Part shown: piece by piece, positions 1-5,926 of the stretch
How positions within the stretch are numbered: the first letter of the stretch is position 1
Layout: each line of letters begins with the position of its first letter
Translations under genes and position numbers: made by a program
DNA from: Mesorhizobium sp.
GTDB lineage: Bacteria > Pseudomonadota > Alphaproteobacteria > Rhizobiales > Rhizobiaceae
Assembly (NCBI GenBank): GCA_019509685.1
Contig: JAEKLU010000202.1
Location: 1-6,031, forward strand
Length of the DNA: 6,031 bases
Direction: 5' to 3'
The notes under the pieces: model-generated
Databases searched by the model: none
What the model saw: only the letters and a program-made list of their open reading frames with translations
What the model was told of the DNA's origin: nothing

Positions 1-330
1 GTCTATTCGGAAGAATCCTTCGGGCCGGTCAAACCAGTGATCCGCGTCAAGGGCGAAGAGGAAGCGGTGCGCGTCGCCAACGACACCGAATACGGCCTGT
101 CCTCGGCCGTCTTCAGCCGCGACATCCGCCGCGCTTTTGCGGTTGCCGCGCGCATCCAGGCCGGCATCTGCCACATCAACGGCCCGACCGTCGGCGACGA
201 GGCACAGATGCCGTTCGGCGGCGTCAAGGGTTCAGGCTATGGCCGCTTCGGCGGCAAGGCCTCGATTGCCGAATTCACCGACCTGCGCTGGGTTACCATC
301 GAGGATCCGGGCCAGCACTACCCGTTCTGA
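1..330 (+). CDS. Aldehyde dehydrogenase, C-terminal part (5' end outside window)
   Basis: This is the last 109 residues of an NAD(P)-dependent aldehyde dehydrogenase, which oxidises an aldehyde to its carboxylate in the cytoplasm. The visible piece opens with VYSEESFGPV, the conserved ExFGPV segment whose Glu and Phe contact the nicotinamide ribose. It continues with NDTEYGLSSAVFSRD, the GICHINGP strand and the MPFGGVKGSGYGRFGG motif near the oligomerisation region. The ending (AEFTDLRWVTI...HYPF) is like vanillin, benzaldehyde and salicylaldehyde dehydrogenases as I remember them, so an aromatic aldehyde is a reasonable but unproven substrate. The catalytic cysteine and the Rossmann nucleotide fold lie upstream of the window and cannot be checked. 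The frame is open from base 1 to the TGA at 328-330. A GTG at 37 is internal, not a start. A sulfatase follows in the same direction after 95 bp. Confidence 0.93.
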   Translation, partial: VYSEESFGPVKPVIRVKGEEEAVRVANDTEYGLSSAVFSRDIRRAFAVAARIQAGICHINGPTVGDEAQMPFGGVKGSGYGRFGGKASIAEFTDLRWVTIEDPGQHYPF

Positions 331-425
331 GGGCGATTGCCACTCGGATCCTCGGCAAGCAGTTGGAAAAGCCACTGCCGTTCTGGCATTGCTATTGGTC
401 CGACAGACCTTCCGACGGATAGGCA
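331..425 (+). other. Short intergenic gap between aldehyde dehydrogenase and sulfatase genes
   Basis: These 95 bp contain no ORF of note. A weak inverted repeat (TTGCC at 337-341 with GGCAA at 354-358) has no T-tract after it, so I do not call a terminator. The sulfatase start has only a modest ribosome-binding site: GGA at 417-419, six bases before the ATG. No promoter could be called with confidence. Read-through from the dehydrogenase gene is possible. Confidence 0.5.
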
Positions 426-2087
426 ATGACCTCGAAACGCAACGTCCTTTTCATCATGTGCGATCAGCTGCGCTTCGACTATCTGGGCTGCGCCGGACAC
501 AAGAGCCTCAAGACGCCGAACATCGACCGGCTGGCCAGCCGCGGCGTGCGCTTCACCAACGCCTATGTGCAGTCGACGGTCTGCGGCCCCTCGCGCATGA
601 GCGCCTATACCGGCCGTTATGTCCGCTCGCACGGCTCGACACACAATGGCGTGCCGCTCAGGGTCGGCGAGCCGACGCTTGGCGATCATCTGCGCGAGGT
701 CGGCGTGCGCACGGCGTTGATCGGCAAGACGCATATGCGAGCCGACAAGGAAGTCATGGAGCGCCTCGGCATCGACAGGGATTCCATCATCGGCGTGCGA
801 GTCGCCGAATGCGGCTTCGAGCCGTTCGAGCGTGACGACGGCCTGCATCCTTCAACCAGGTACGACCCCGATCCCGCCTACGACACCTATCTGCGTGAGC
901 ATGGCTTCGACGCCGAAAACCCCTGGGAGCATTGGGCGAATTCCGGTGAAGGCGAAAACGGCGAGAACTTCAACGGCTGGCTGCTCGTCCATGCCGACAA
1001 GGCTGCGCGCGTTCCAGACGAGCATTCCGAAACGCCCTATATGACGCGCCGCGCCATGCGCTTCATCGAGGAGGCCGAGGCCAAGGGCGAAGCCTGGTGC
1101 GCGCATCTCTCCTACATCAAGCCACACTGGCCCTACATCGTGCCGGCGCCCTATCACGACATGTACGGCAAGGCCGACATTCAGCCGCCGATCCGCAGCG
1201 AGGCCGAGCGCGCTTCGCCAAACCCGATTTTCGCAGCCTTCCAGCAGGAGCGCTATTCAACGAACTTCTCGCGCGACGAAGTCCGCGAAACCGTCATCCC
1301 CTGCTATATGGGCCTGATCAAGCAGATCGACGACCAGCTCGGCCATCTGTTCGACTTCATGGAAAAGCGCGTCCTGTTCGACAACACATTGATCGTCTTC
1401 ACCGCCGACCATGGCGACTATCTCGGCGACCATTGGCTCGGCGAAAAATACCTGTTCCACGATGTTTCGGTGAAGGTGCCGATGATCGTCTATGATCCGC
1501 GCCGCGAAGCCGACGCCACGCGCGGCACGACATCCGACGCATTGGTCGAGATGATCGACCTCGCGCCGACTTTCCTCGATTATTTCGGCGGCAAGGCCAA
1601 GCCGCATGTCCTTGAAGGCCGCTCGCTGTTGCCGCTCATTTCCGGCGAGCGGAAGACCCTGCGCAACTATGCAATCAGCGAATACGACTATAGCGGCGAC
1701 GCGGCTCGGCTGAAGCTCGCCATGCCGGTATCGGACTGCAAGCTCTACATGATCACCGACGGCCGCTTCAAACTCGTGCACGGCGAAGGCGTCGAGCCGA
1801 TGCTCTTCGACCTCGGCAATGATTCCGGCGAACTGCGCGATCTCAGCCGAGAGCCTTTGGCAGCTGCCGAGATCGAACGGCTGCGCAGAGCCCTGATGCA
1901 TTGGCTGGCGTCGCCCAACAACCGCATCACCGTCCCCAACGAATGGCTGACGGACATCGACGACAAGATCGGTCACTTCGATCCGATCGTCGGTTCGGGT
2001 GTGCTCATCGGCTATTGGGACGAGGCCGAGCTTGCCGAGCAGCAGGAGGCGCGCCGCCAATGGCTGGCGCGCCGGGACGGCAAATAG
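426..2087 (+). CDS. Type I (formylglycine-dependent) sulfatase, cytoplasmic
   Basis: This 553-residue enzyme of the alkaline-phosphatase superfamily should hydrolyse a sulfate ester to the alcohol plus sulfate. The signature CGPSR (residues 53-57) carries Cys53, which a formylglycine-generating enzyme would have to oxidise. Metal ligands are D13 and Q14 near the N-terminus and D328-H329 in FTADHGD. Other expected active-site residues are R57, K101 and H103 (GKTHM), H234 (KPHWPY) and K341. Overall it resembles the phosphonate monoester hydrolase/choline sulfatase branch, which also has D-Q instead of D-D. However, phosphonate monoester hydrolases have Tyr and Thr where this protein has K101 and H103, which favours a true sulfatase. 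There is no signal peptide, so the substrate must enter the cell. The C-terminal tail (about 490-553) ends in a charged helix. Neighbours are an aldehyde dehydrogenase upstream and a convergent sugar operon. The natural substrate is unknown. Confidence 0.92.
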   Translation: MTSKRNVLFIMCDQLRFDYLGCAGHKSLKTPNIDRLASRGVRFTNAYVQSTVCGPSRMSAYTGRYVRSHGSTHNGVPLRVGEPTLGDHLREVGVRTALIGKTHMRADKEVMERLGIDRDSIIGVRVAECGFEPFERDDGLHPSTRYDPDPAYDTYLREHGFDAENPWEHWANSGEGENGENFNGWLLVHADKAARVPDEHSETPYMTRRAMRFIEEAEAKGEAWCAHLSYIKPHWPYIVPAPYHDMYGKADIQPPIRSEAERASPNPIFAAFQQERYSTNFSRDEVRETVIPCYMGLIKQIDDQLGHLFDFMEKRVLFDNTLIVFTADHGDYLGDHWLGEKYLFHDVSVKVPMIVYDPRREADATRGTTSDALVEMIDLAPTFLDYFGGKAKPHVLEGRSLLPLISGERKTLRNYAISEYDYSGDAARLKLAMPVSDCKLYMITDGRFKLVHGEGVEPMLFDLGNDSGELRDLSREPLAAAEIERLRRALMHWLASPNNRITVPNEWLTDIDDKIGHFDPIVGSGVLIGYWDEAELAEQQEARRQWLARRDGK

Positions 2088-2942
2088 CTATCCGAGTGTC
2101 AGGCCTGCCTTCTTCGCTTCCTCGCGCAGGAACGGCAGGCCGACCTCGATGACGTCGCGCGGATCTTCCGCCACCGGCCGCCAGACGGCGAGCCCGCCGG
2201 CGATGTCGACATCGACATGGTTCATGCTTTCGAGCGTGATCGGGCCCTCATAACCGATGTCGGCGATCGCCTTCATGCAGGCCGCCCAATTGAGCATGCC
2301 GCGCCCCGGGACGCCGCGATTGGCTTCCGACACATGCACATAGCCGAGGAAAGGTGCCGCCGCCTCGAAGCCCGAAGCAAAACTCTCCTCCTCGATATGC
2401 ATGTGATAGGTGTCGAGATGGATAAAGATATTGGGCGCGCCGATGCGCTCGATGATCCTCGTCGCGTCGATGCCGCGGTTGATCAGATGCGTCTCGTAGC
2501 GGTTGCAGGGCTCGATGCCGAGCTTCAGCCCGCGCGCCTTCGCCGCCTTCGCCGCGCGTTCGAGGAACCGGCACATGCCGTCGATCTCCTTGCGCGTCGG
2601 CGCCCGTCCGGTGGTCTTGCCGATCGCGCCGTAGGTGACGCCGCCCAGCGCTTCGGCGCCCACCTCGTTGCAGACCTTGAAGGCCGGCTCGAGGAAGTCG
2701 AGCGCTTCCTCCGGCCGCTCCACCACATCGAGCGAGCGCGGCAGGCCGAGCGACGGGATGAGCTCGACGCCATAGTGGTTGGCGAAGCCGCGCGTCCGCT
2801 TGGTGTCGATCTCCTCGGGGCGCAGCAGCGGGATCTCCATCAGCCCGATGCCGAGTTCCTTCAGCCGGTCCATCTGCGGCTCGATCCGCGCGAGGTCCCA
2901 TACAGGAGCGATGGCGAAAGTGTGCAGTCCAAAAGTGTTCAT
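2088..2942 (-). CDS. Sugar epimerase, D-tagatose/D-allulose 3-epimerase family (TIM barrel)
   Basis: This 284-residue protein of the xylose-isomerase-like TIM-barrel family probably interconverts C-3 epimers of a ketose in the cytoplasm. The metal and catalytic set is visible: E144 (GIEPCNRYE), D177 (HLDTYHM), H203 (YVHVSE) and E238 (TLESM), plus E150, H180 and R209. All seven sit a constant eight residues before the positions I recall for Agrobacterium D-allulose 3-epimerase (E152, D185, H211, E246, E158, H188, R217). Two family stretches are clear: HMHIEEESF and SEANRGVPGRG. The segment GGVTYGAIGKTTG (100-112) differs from the characterised enzymes, so specificity may differ too. The ATG lies one base after the ATPase stop, and its ribosome-binding site (GAGG) is inside the end of that gene, so translation is probably coupled. 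It is the last gene of the uptake operon. A hydroxypyruvate isomerase-like or other sugar isomerase role is a less likely alternative. Confidence 0.88.
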   Translation of the reverse strand: MNTFGLHTFAIAPVWDLARIEPQMDRLKELGIGLMEIPLLRPEEIDTKRTRGFANHYGVELIPSLGLPRSLDVVERPEEALDFLEPAFKVCNEVGAEALGGVTYGAIGKTTGRAPTRKEIDGMCRFLERAAKAAKARGLKLGIEPCNRYETHLINRGIDATRIIERIGAPNIFIHLDTYHMHIEEESFASGFEAAAPFLGYVHVSEANRGVPGRGMLNWAACMKAIADIGYEGPITLESMNHVDVDIAGGLAVWRPVAEDPRDVIEVGLPFLREEAKKAGLTLG

Positions 2943-2943
2943 A

Positions 2944-3720
2944 TCAGCCTCGTTGTTCGTGCGCCGCCGCGGCAGCGATATCGCCGCCGCCGACGATGCG
3001 GCTAACGACTTCGTTCATATTGGTGTTGGCGGTGACGAGATCGGCGTCCGCCCTGCCGTGGCGCAGCACCACGATGCGGTCGGTGACCGACAGCACGTCG
3101 TTCAGCCGATGCGAGATCAGGATGACGGCGATGCCTTCCGACTTCAGCCGCCGGATGAGGTCGAGAACGCTCTGCACCTCGCGCACGGCAAGTGCCGCCG
3201 TCGGCTCATCCATGATGACCAGTTTCGGGTTGAAGGTCAGCGCTCGCGCGATCGCCACCGTCTGCTGCTGGCCGCCGGAAAATGAACCGACGGAGCGGTT
3301 GATCGACGGCAGATGCGCGCCGAGCCGCTCGATCATCTTCGTCGCCTGGCGATCCATTTCGCCCTTGTCGACGAAGCCTGGGATAACGCCGAACAATTTC
3401 TTCACCGGCTCGCGCCCCAGGAAGATGTTGGAGGCCACATCCTGCTGCTTGGCCAGCGACAGGTCCTGGTAGATCATCTCGATGCCGAGCCGACGGCGCT
3501 GTCCGGGATCGAGCGCGAGGATGTCCTTGCCGTCGAACTCGATCGAGCCGGTGTCGGCGCGGTAGATGCCGGTGATGGTCTTCATCAGCGTCGACTTGCC
3601 GGCGCCATTGTCGCCGACCAGGCCGACGACCTCGCCGGCCGCGACCGACAGGTCGACGCCATGCAGCACGTCGACGGCGCCGAAGCTTTTGCGGATGCCA
3701 CGAAGCGAAAGCAGGGTCAT
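2944..3720 (-). CDS. Sugar ABC transporter ATP-binding protein, single-domain FrcA type
   Basis: This 258-residue ATPase would power sugar import at the inner face of the membrane as a homodimer. The motifs are complete and in order: Walker A GDNGAGKST (36-44), Q-loop Q85 (IYQD), ABC signature FSGGQ (147-151), Walker B LVIMDE (167-172) and H-loop H204 (ISHR). CUT2 ATPases such as RbsA carry two fused nucleotide-binding domains in about 500 residues. This one has a single domain, as in rhizobial FrcA of fructose import. The ATG overlaps the permease stop as ATGA and is preceded by AAGGAG at 8-nt spacing, which fixes the start. The open frame continues far upstream, but that part is an antisense-free shadow of the permease gene in another frame. 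The C-terminus is rich in alanine (DIAAAAAHEQRG) and encodes the ribosome-binding site of the next gene. Confidence 0.94.
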   Translation of the reverse strand: MTLLSLRGIRKSFGAVDVLHGVDLSVAAGEVVGLVGDNGAGKSTLMKTITGIYRADTGSIEFDGKDILALDPGQRRRLGIEMIYQDLSLAKQQDVASNIFLGREPVKKLFGVIPGFVDKGEMDRQATKMIERLGAHLPSINRSVGSFSGGQQQTVAIARALTFNPKLVIMDEPTAALAVREVQSVLDLIRRLKSEGIAVILISHRLNDVLSVTDRIVVLRHGRADADLVTANTNMNEVVSRIVGGGDIAAAAAHEQRG

Positions 3721-4670
3721 ACGCGTGACTCCTTGCGCACCTGGTACTGGTCGATGAAGACCGCCAGGATCAGCACGGCGCCGATCGCCATCTGCTGGTA
3801 GTAGGATTGCACGGCAAGCAGCGTCAGGCCGTTCTGCAGAACGCCCATGATCAGCGCGCCGATCATCGTGCCGAGGATCGAAGCGCGGCCGCCGAACAGA
3901 TTGGTGCCGCCGATAATCGCCGCTGTGATGGCGGTAAGCTCGTAGTTGATGCCGGCGGTCGGATCGCCGGCATTGACCCGGGCGGTGAACAGCAGGCCGG
4001 CAAGGCCGGCGAGCGCGCCCGACAGCGTGTAGATGATGCGGCGGTGGTGCTCGACGCGAATGCCGGCGGCGCGGGCAGCGCCCTCGCTGTCGCCCAGCGC
4101 CAGCGTGTGGCGGCCGAAGCGCGTATAGGCTAGCACCGCATGGGCGACGATTGCCGTCAGCACCAGGATGATCACCGGCATCGGGACGCCGAACGGTCGG
4201 CCTTGTCCGATATAGACGATCTCGGGCGGCAGGCCGTAGATCGCCCTGCCCTGCGAGATGACGAGCGCGAGACCGCGTGCAAGCCCAAGCATGCCGAGCG
4301 TGACGATGAAGGCCGGCACGAACGCGCGCGTCACCAGCTGCCCATTGATGTAGCCGGCAATGCCGCCGGCGATGATGCAGGCGGCTACCGCCAGCGGCGA
4401 CCACCAGCCGAGATTGACGGCGACGAAGGCGCCGGCGACGCCTGATAGGCCCATGACAGAGCCGAGTGACAGATCGAGCCCGCCCGAGCCGATGACGAAG
4501 GTGGCGGCAATCGCCAGCACGCCGATGGTCGATGTGGCCAAGAGAATGTTGAGGAAATTGCTGAGCGACAGGAAGTATGGCGACAAGAGCGCCATCGCCG
4601 CGCTCAGCGCCACAAGCACCAGCAGCGACTCCAGCCTGATGTGGAGCCTTTCAACGGATGCGCGCTGCAC
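3717..4670 (-). CDS. Sugar ABC transporter permease (RbsC/FrcC type), 5' end disturbed by a duplication
   Basis: As given, this is a 317-residue integral inner-membrane permease of the BPD_transp_2 (CUT2) family, and would form a dimeric channel with the ATPase. Hydrophobic segments lie at about 15-35, 48-66, 70-86, 92-110, 118-138, 164-182, 214-230, 244-276 and 293-306. Typical stretches are FVIGSGGLDLSLGSV (58-72), the cytoplasmic coupling region GAARAAGIRVEHHRRIIYTLSG (197-218) and IIGGTNLFGGRASI (252-265). The only in-frame start near the expected place is GTG at 4670, which has no convincing ribosome-binding site. A better ATG at 4734 is one base out of frame because of a 25-bp tandem duplication (4667-4716). 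With one copy removed, the protein gains 13 residues (MASETTQPGFWAR) and reaches 330. All membrane segments remain intact in the GTG form, so a working, slightly shortened protein is possible. Its stop overlaps the ATPase start (ATGA). Confidence 0.85.
   Translation of the reverse strand: MQRASVERLHIRLESLLVLVALSAAMALLSPYFLSLSNFLNILLATSTIGVLAIAATFVIGSGGLDLSLGSVMGLSGVAGAFVAVNLGWWSPLAVAACIIAGGIAGYINGQLVTRAFVPAFIVTLGMLGLARGLALVISQGRAIYGLPPEIVYIGQGRPFGVPMPVIILVLTAIVAHAVLAYTRFGRHTLALGDSEGAARAAGIRVEHHRRIIYTLSGALAGLAGLLFTARVNAGDPTAGINYELTAITAAIIGGTNLFGGRASILGTMIGALIMGVLQNGLTLLAVQSYYQQMAIGAVLILAVFIDQYQVRKESRV
3729..3734 (-). promoter_or_regulatory. Ribosome-binding site deciding the ATPase start
   Basis: On the minus strand this reads AAGGAG, eight bases before the ATG at 3720. 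It lies inside the end of the permease gene. It supports starting the ATPase at the ATGA overlap rather than at any of the earlier in-frame starts in the long open frame that runs back to 4404. Confidence 0.8.
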
Positions 4671-4734
4671 CCGAGCCCAGAAGCCGGGCTGGCACCCGAG
4701 CCCAGAAGCCGGGCTGCGTCGTTTCGGAAGCCAT
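4651..4734 (-). pseudogene. Displaced original permease start: 27-codon ORF caused by frame shift
   Basis: The ATG at 4734-4732 opens a frame that, as the sequence stands, ends in a TGA at 4653-4651 after 27 residues (MASETTQPGFWARV followed by PARLLGSGAARIR). The first 13 residues look like a normal cytoplasmic N-terminus of the permease. The remainder results from the tandem duplication. The frame overlaps the GTG start at 4670, so ribosomes ending here could in principle re-initiate nearby. I read it as the relict 5' end of the permease gene, not as an independent gene. A leader-peptide function is a less likely alternative. Confidence 0.6.
4667..4716. repeat. Perfect 25-bp tandem duplication (two copies)
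   Basis: Copy 1 is 4667-4691 and copy 2 is 4692-4716. They are identical over all 25 bases, and the flanks differ immediately (T4666 against G4691; C4717 against G4692). Each copy contains a small inverted repeat, AGCCC-N7-GGGCT (4674-4690 in copy 1), that could favour replication slippage. Because 25 is not a multiple of three, the repeat shifts the reading frame of the permease gene. Confidence 0.95.
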
Positions 4735-4741
4735 GTCGTCG

Positions 4742-4756
4742 TTACCCTTCGGGTAA
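4742..4756 (-). promoter_or_regulatory. Hairpin including the likely ribosome-binding site of the permease ATG
   Basis: On the mRNA strand TTACCC-GAA-GGGTAA forms a perfect 6-bp stem with a 3-base loop. It ends seven bases before the ATG at 4734. The GAAGGG in its loop and right arm is the only plausible ribosome-binding sequence for that ATG, so the stem could limit its translation. There is no T-tract, so it is not a standard terminator. Function is inferred from position only. Confidence 0.45.
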
Positions 4757-4865
4757 GGGAGTAGGGCAGTAAGGCAGTAGGAAAACAAGGAAGAGGAGAA
4801 ACTGGTCGGAAAAGCGCAAACCATTTGCTTCCCCTACTCCCCTACTGCCTTACTCCCCTACTCCC
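4757..4865. repeat. 109-bp inverted repeat built of GGSAGTAR octamers
   Basis: The left arm 4757-4781 and right arm 4841-4865 are complementary at 24 of 25 positions (the mismatch is C4767 opposite C4855), with 59 bases between them. Each arm consists of tandem octamers. Three lie on the plus strand (GGGAGTAG, GGCAGTAA, GGCAGTAG; 4757-4780) and four on the minus strand (GGGAGTAG, GGGAGTAA, GGCAGTAG, GGGAGTAG; 4865-4834). It lies between the binding-protein stop and the permease start, nine bases after the stop codon, so the mRNA of the operon could fold into a long stem there. Such stems between binding-protein and permease genes are known to protect the 5' message or to reduce downstream expression (the REP element between malE and malF is the model). 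It could also be a small palindromic dispersed repeat. Confidence 0.85.
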
Positions 4866-4873
4866 CTCCCTTC

Positions 4874-5863
4874 CTACTTCACATATTGCAGCATCGGCTC
4901 CTTGCCGGCGTCGATCACGTCCTTGGTCAGCACCAGCGTCGGCACGGCGATGCTGTCCTCGACCTTGTCGCCGGCGAGCGCCTTCTTGACGTTCTCGACC
5001 GCCTGCTTGCCGACCAGATAAGGCAGCTGCGCCACAGAAGCGTTGAGGCGGCCTTCCTTGATCGACTTCACGGCGTCGGAATTGCCGTCGACGCCGATGA
5101 TCGTCACCTGTGGGCCCTTGCCGGCCGCATAGACCGACTCCACCGCGCCCAGCGCCATGCCGTCATTGGCGCAGAAGATGGCGACGAGGTCGGGATGCGC
5201 GGTCAGCGTATCGGTGGCGATCGAGGCGGCCTTGCCGCGATCCCAGTCGCCCGGCAGCGAAGCGACGATTTCCAAGCCCGGCGCCAGTTCCTTCAGCTTG
5301 TCGGCAAAGCCCTTGGCGCGCTTCTCGCCGGTGATGTTGCCGGACAGGCCCTCGATCACCAGCACCGGACCCTTGGCGTCCTTGCCAAGCTTGGAGACGA
5401 GATATTCGGCGCCTTGCGCGCCGGCCGCGATGTTGTCGGAACCGATATGGAAGGTGACCTTGACGCCTTCCTTGTCGAGCACCGCCTGGTCGAGATTGTT
5501 GTCGAGGTCGACGATCTTGATGCCGGCGTCCTGCGCCGACTTCAGGCAAGGCAGAAGGTTGGTCGAGTTGATTGCCGCGGTGATCATCGCCGCCGGCTTG
5601 CGCTCGAGCATGGTGTTGCACAGATTGAGCTGCGGCTCGGCCGCCTGATCGCTCTCGGCCGCCTGCTGGAAATATTTCACGCCGGCTTCCTTGGCGCCGT
5701 CCTCGACACCCTGCGCCATGGCGCCCCAGAACGGATTGGCGAGCGTCTTCATCAGCACGCCGTATTCGCCGTCCTCTGCCTTGGCCGCACCTGCGGCCGA
5801 GAACGCAAGTGCCACGCCCATGGCTAGCGTAAATCGATTTATTTTCAAGAAACACGATGTCAT
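4874..5863 (-). CDS. Periplasmic sugar-binding protein, AlsB/RbsB-like
   Basis: This 329-residue protein captures a sugar in the periplasm and delivers it to the permease. A Sec signal peptide is clear: basic KINR, a hydrophobic stretch, then AAKA before EDGEY, with cleavage predicted after residue 29. The mature part is a type I periplasmic-binding fold (Peripla_BP_4). Many stretches match what I remember of E. coli D-allose-binding protein: KTLANPFW (39-46), DNIAAGAQGAEYLVSKLG (143-160), IEGLSGNITGEKR (170-182), PGDWDRGK (204-211) and FCANDGMALG (230-239). Positions that would line the sugar pocket are K39, N43, F45, R182, W207, N233, D259 and Q279. It is the first gene of the operon and has the strongest ribosome-binding site (GGAGG, 5-nt spacing), consistent with high expression. 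D-allose, D-allulose, ribose and fructose are all conceivable ligands, with the first two favoured by the likeness and by the epimerase. Confidence 0.93.
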   Translation of the reverse strand: MTSCFLKINRFTLAMGVALAFSAAGAAKAEDGEYGVLMKTLANPFWGAMAQGVEDGAKEAGVKYFQQAAESDQAAEPQLNLCNTMLERKPAAMITAAINSTNLLPCLKSAQDAGIKIVDLDNNLDQAVLDKEGVKVTFHIGSDNIAAGAQGAEYLVSKLGKDAKGPVLVIEGLSGNITGEKRAKGFADKLKELAPGLEIVASLPGDWDRGKAASIATDTLTAHPDLVAIFCANDGMALGAVESVYAAGKGPQVTIIGVDGNSDAVKSIKEGRLNASVAQLPYLVGKQAVENVKKALAGDKVEDSIAVPTLVLTKDVIDAGKEPMLQYVK

Positions 5864-5868
5864 CCTAT

Positions 5869-5873
5869 CCTCC
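5869..5873 (-). promoter_or_regulatory. Strong ribosome-binding site of the binding-protein gene
   Basis: The minus strand reads GGAGG five bases before the ATG at 5863. This fixes the start at MTSCFLKINR, giving a complete signal peptide, rather than at the internal Met15. Confidence 0.85.
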
Positions 5874-5926
5874 GTTTGATCCTTTGGCCGGCTGCCCAGG
5901 CCAGGGCCGGCGCTTTGCTTCCGTCA

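Noticed and set aside
337..358. Terminator after the aldehyde dehydrogenase (TTGCC...GGCAA)
   Set aside because: The stem is only five base pairs with a 12-base loop and no T-tract. A second inverted pair, GAGGATCC 301-308 with GGATCCTC 346-353, is interrupted by the stop codon region and looks coincidental.
1257..2060. 267-residue open frame on the minus strand inside the sulfatase gene
   Set aside because: It lies fully antisense to a sulfatase with complete active-site motifs, has no recognisable domain, and is what GC-rich codon bias produces on the opposite strand.
426..2087. Naming the sulfatase as a phosphonate monoester hydrolase
   Set aside because: Overall likeness and D13-Q14 suggested it, but K101 and H103 replace the Tyr and Thr I recall at those positions in that enzyme, so a sulfatase is more likely.
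426..2087. Naming the sulfatase as choline sulfatase (BetC)
   Set aside because: The signature here is CGPSR rather than the CAPAR I recall for BetC, and the C-terminal substrate-binding region does not resemble it.
3721..4404. Long N-terminal extension of the ATPase frame
   Set aside because: The extension overlaps the permease gene in another frame and is Arg/His/Pro-rich with no domain. The ATPase family begins at MTLLSLRGIRKSF, with AAGGAG in front of it.
4734..4824. ATG at 4824 as the original permease start (in frame with the ATG at 4734)
   Set aside because: The frame is open between them, but the extension would be encoded by the octamer repeat and hairpin and has no ribosome-binding site. 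The ATG at 4734 gives a normal-length permease.
4757..4865. CRISPR array or insertion sequence
   Set aside because: There are no regularly spaced repeats with unique spacers, no transposase and no target-site duplication. The repeats are short octamers in opposite orientation.
4886..5827. 313-residue open frame on the plus strand opposite the binding-protein gene
   Set aside because: Its composition (many Arg, His, Leu, Asp, Gly) is typical of an antisense shadow. The minus-strand gene has a signal peptide, a strong ribosome-binding site and family motifs.
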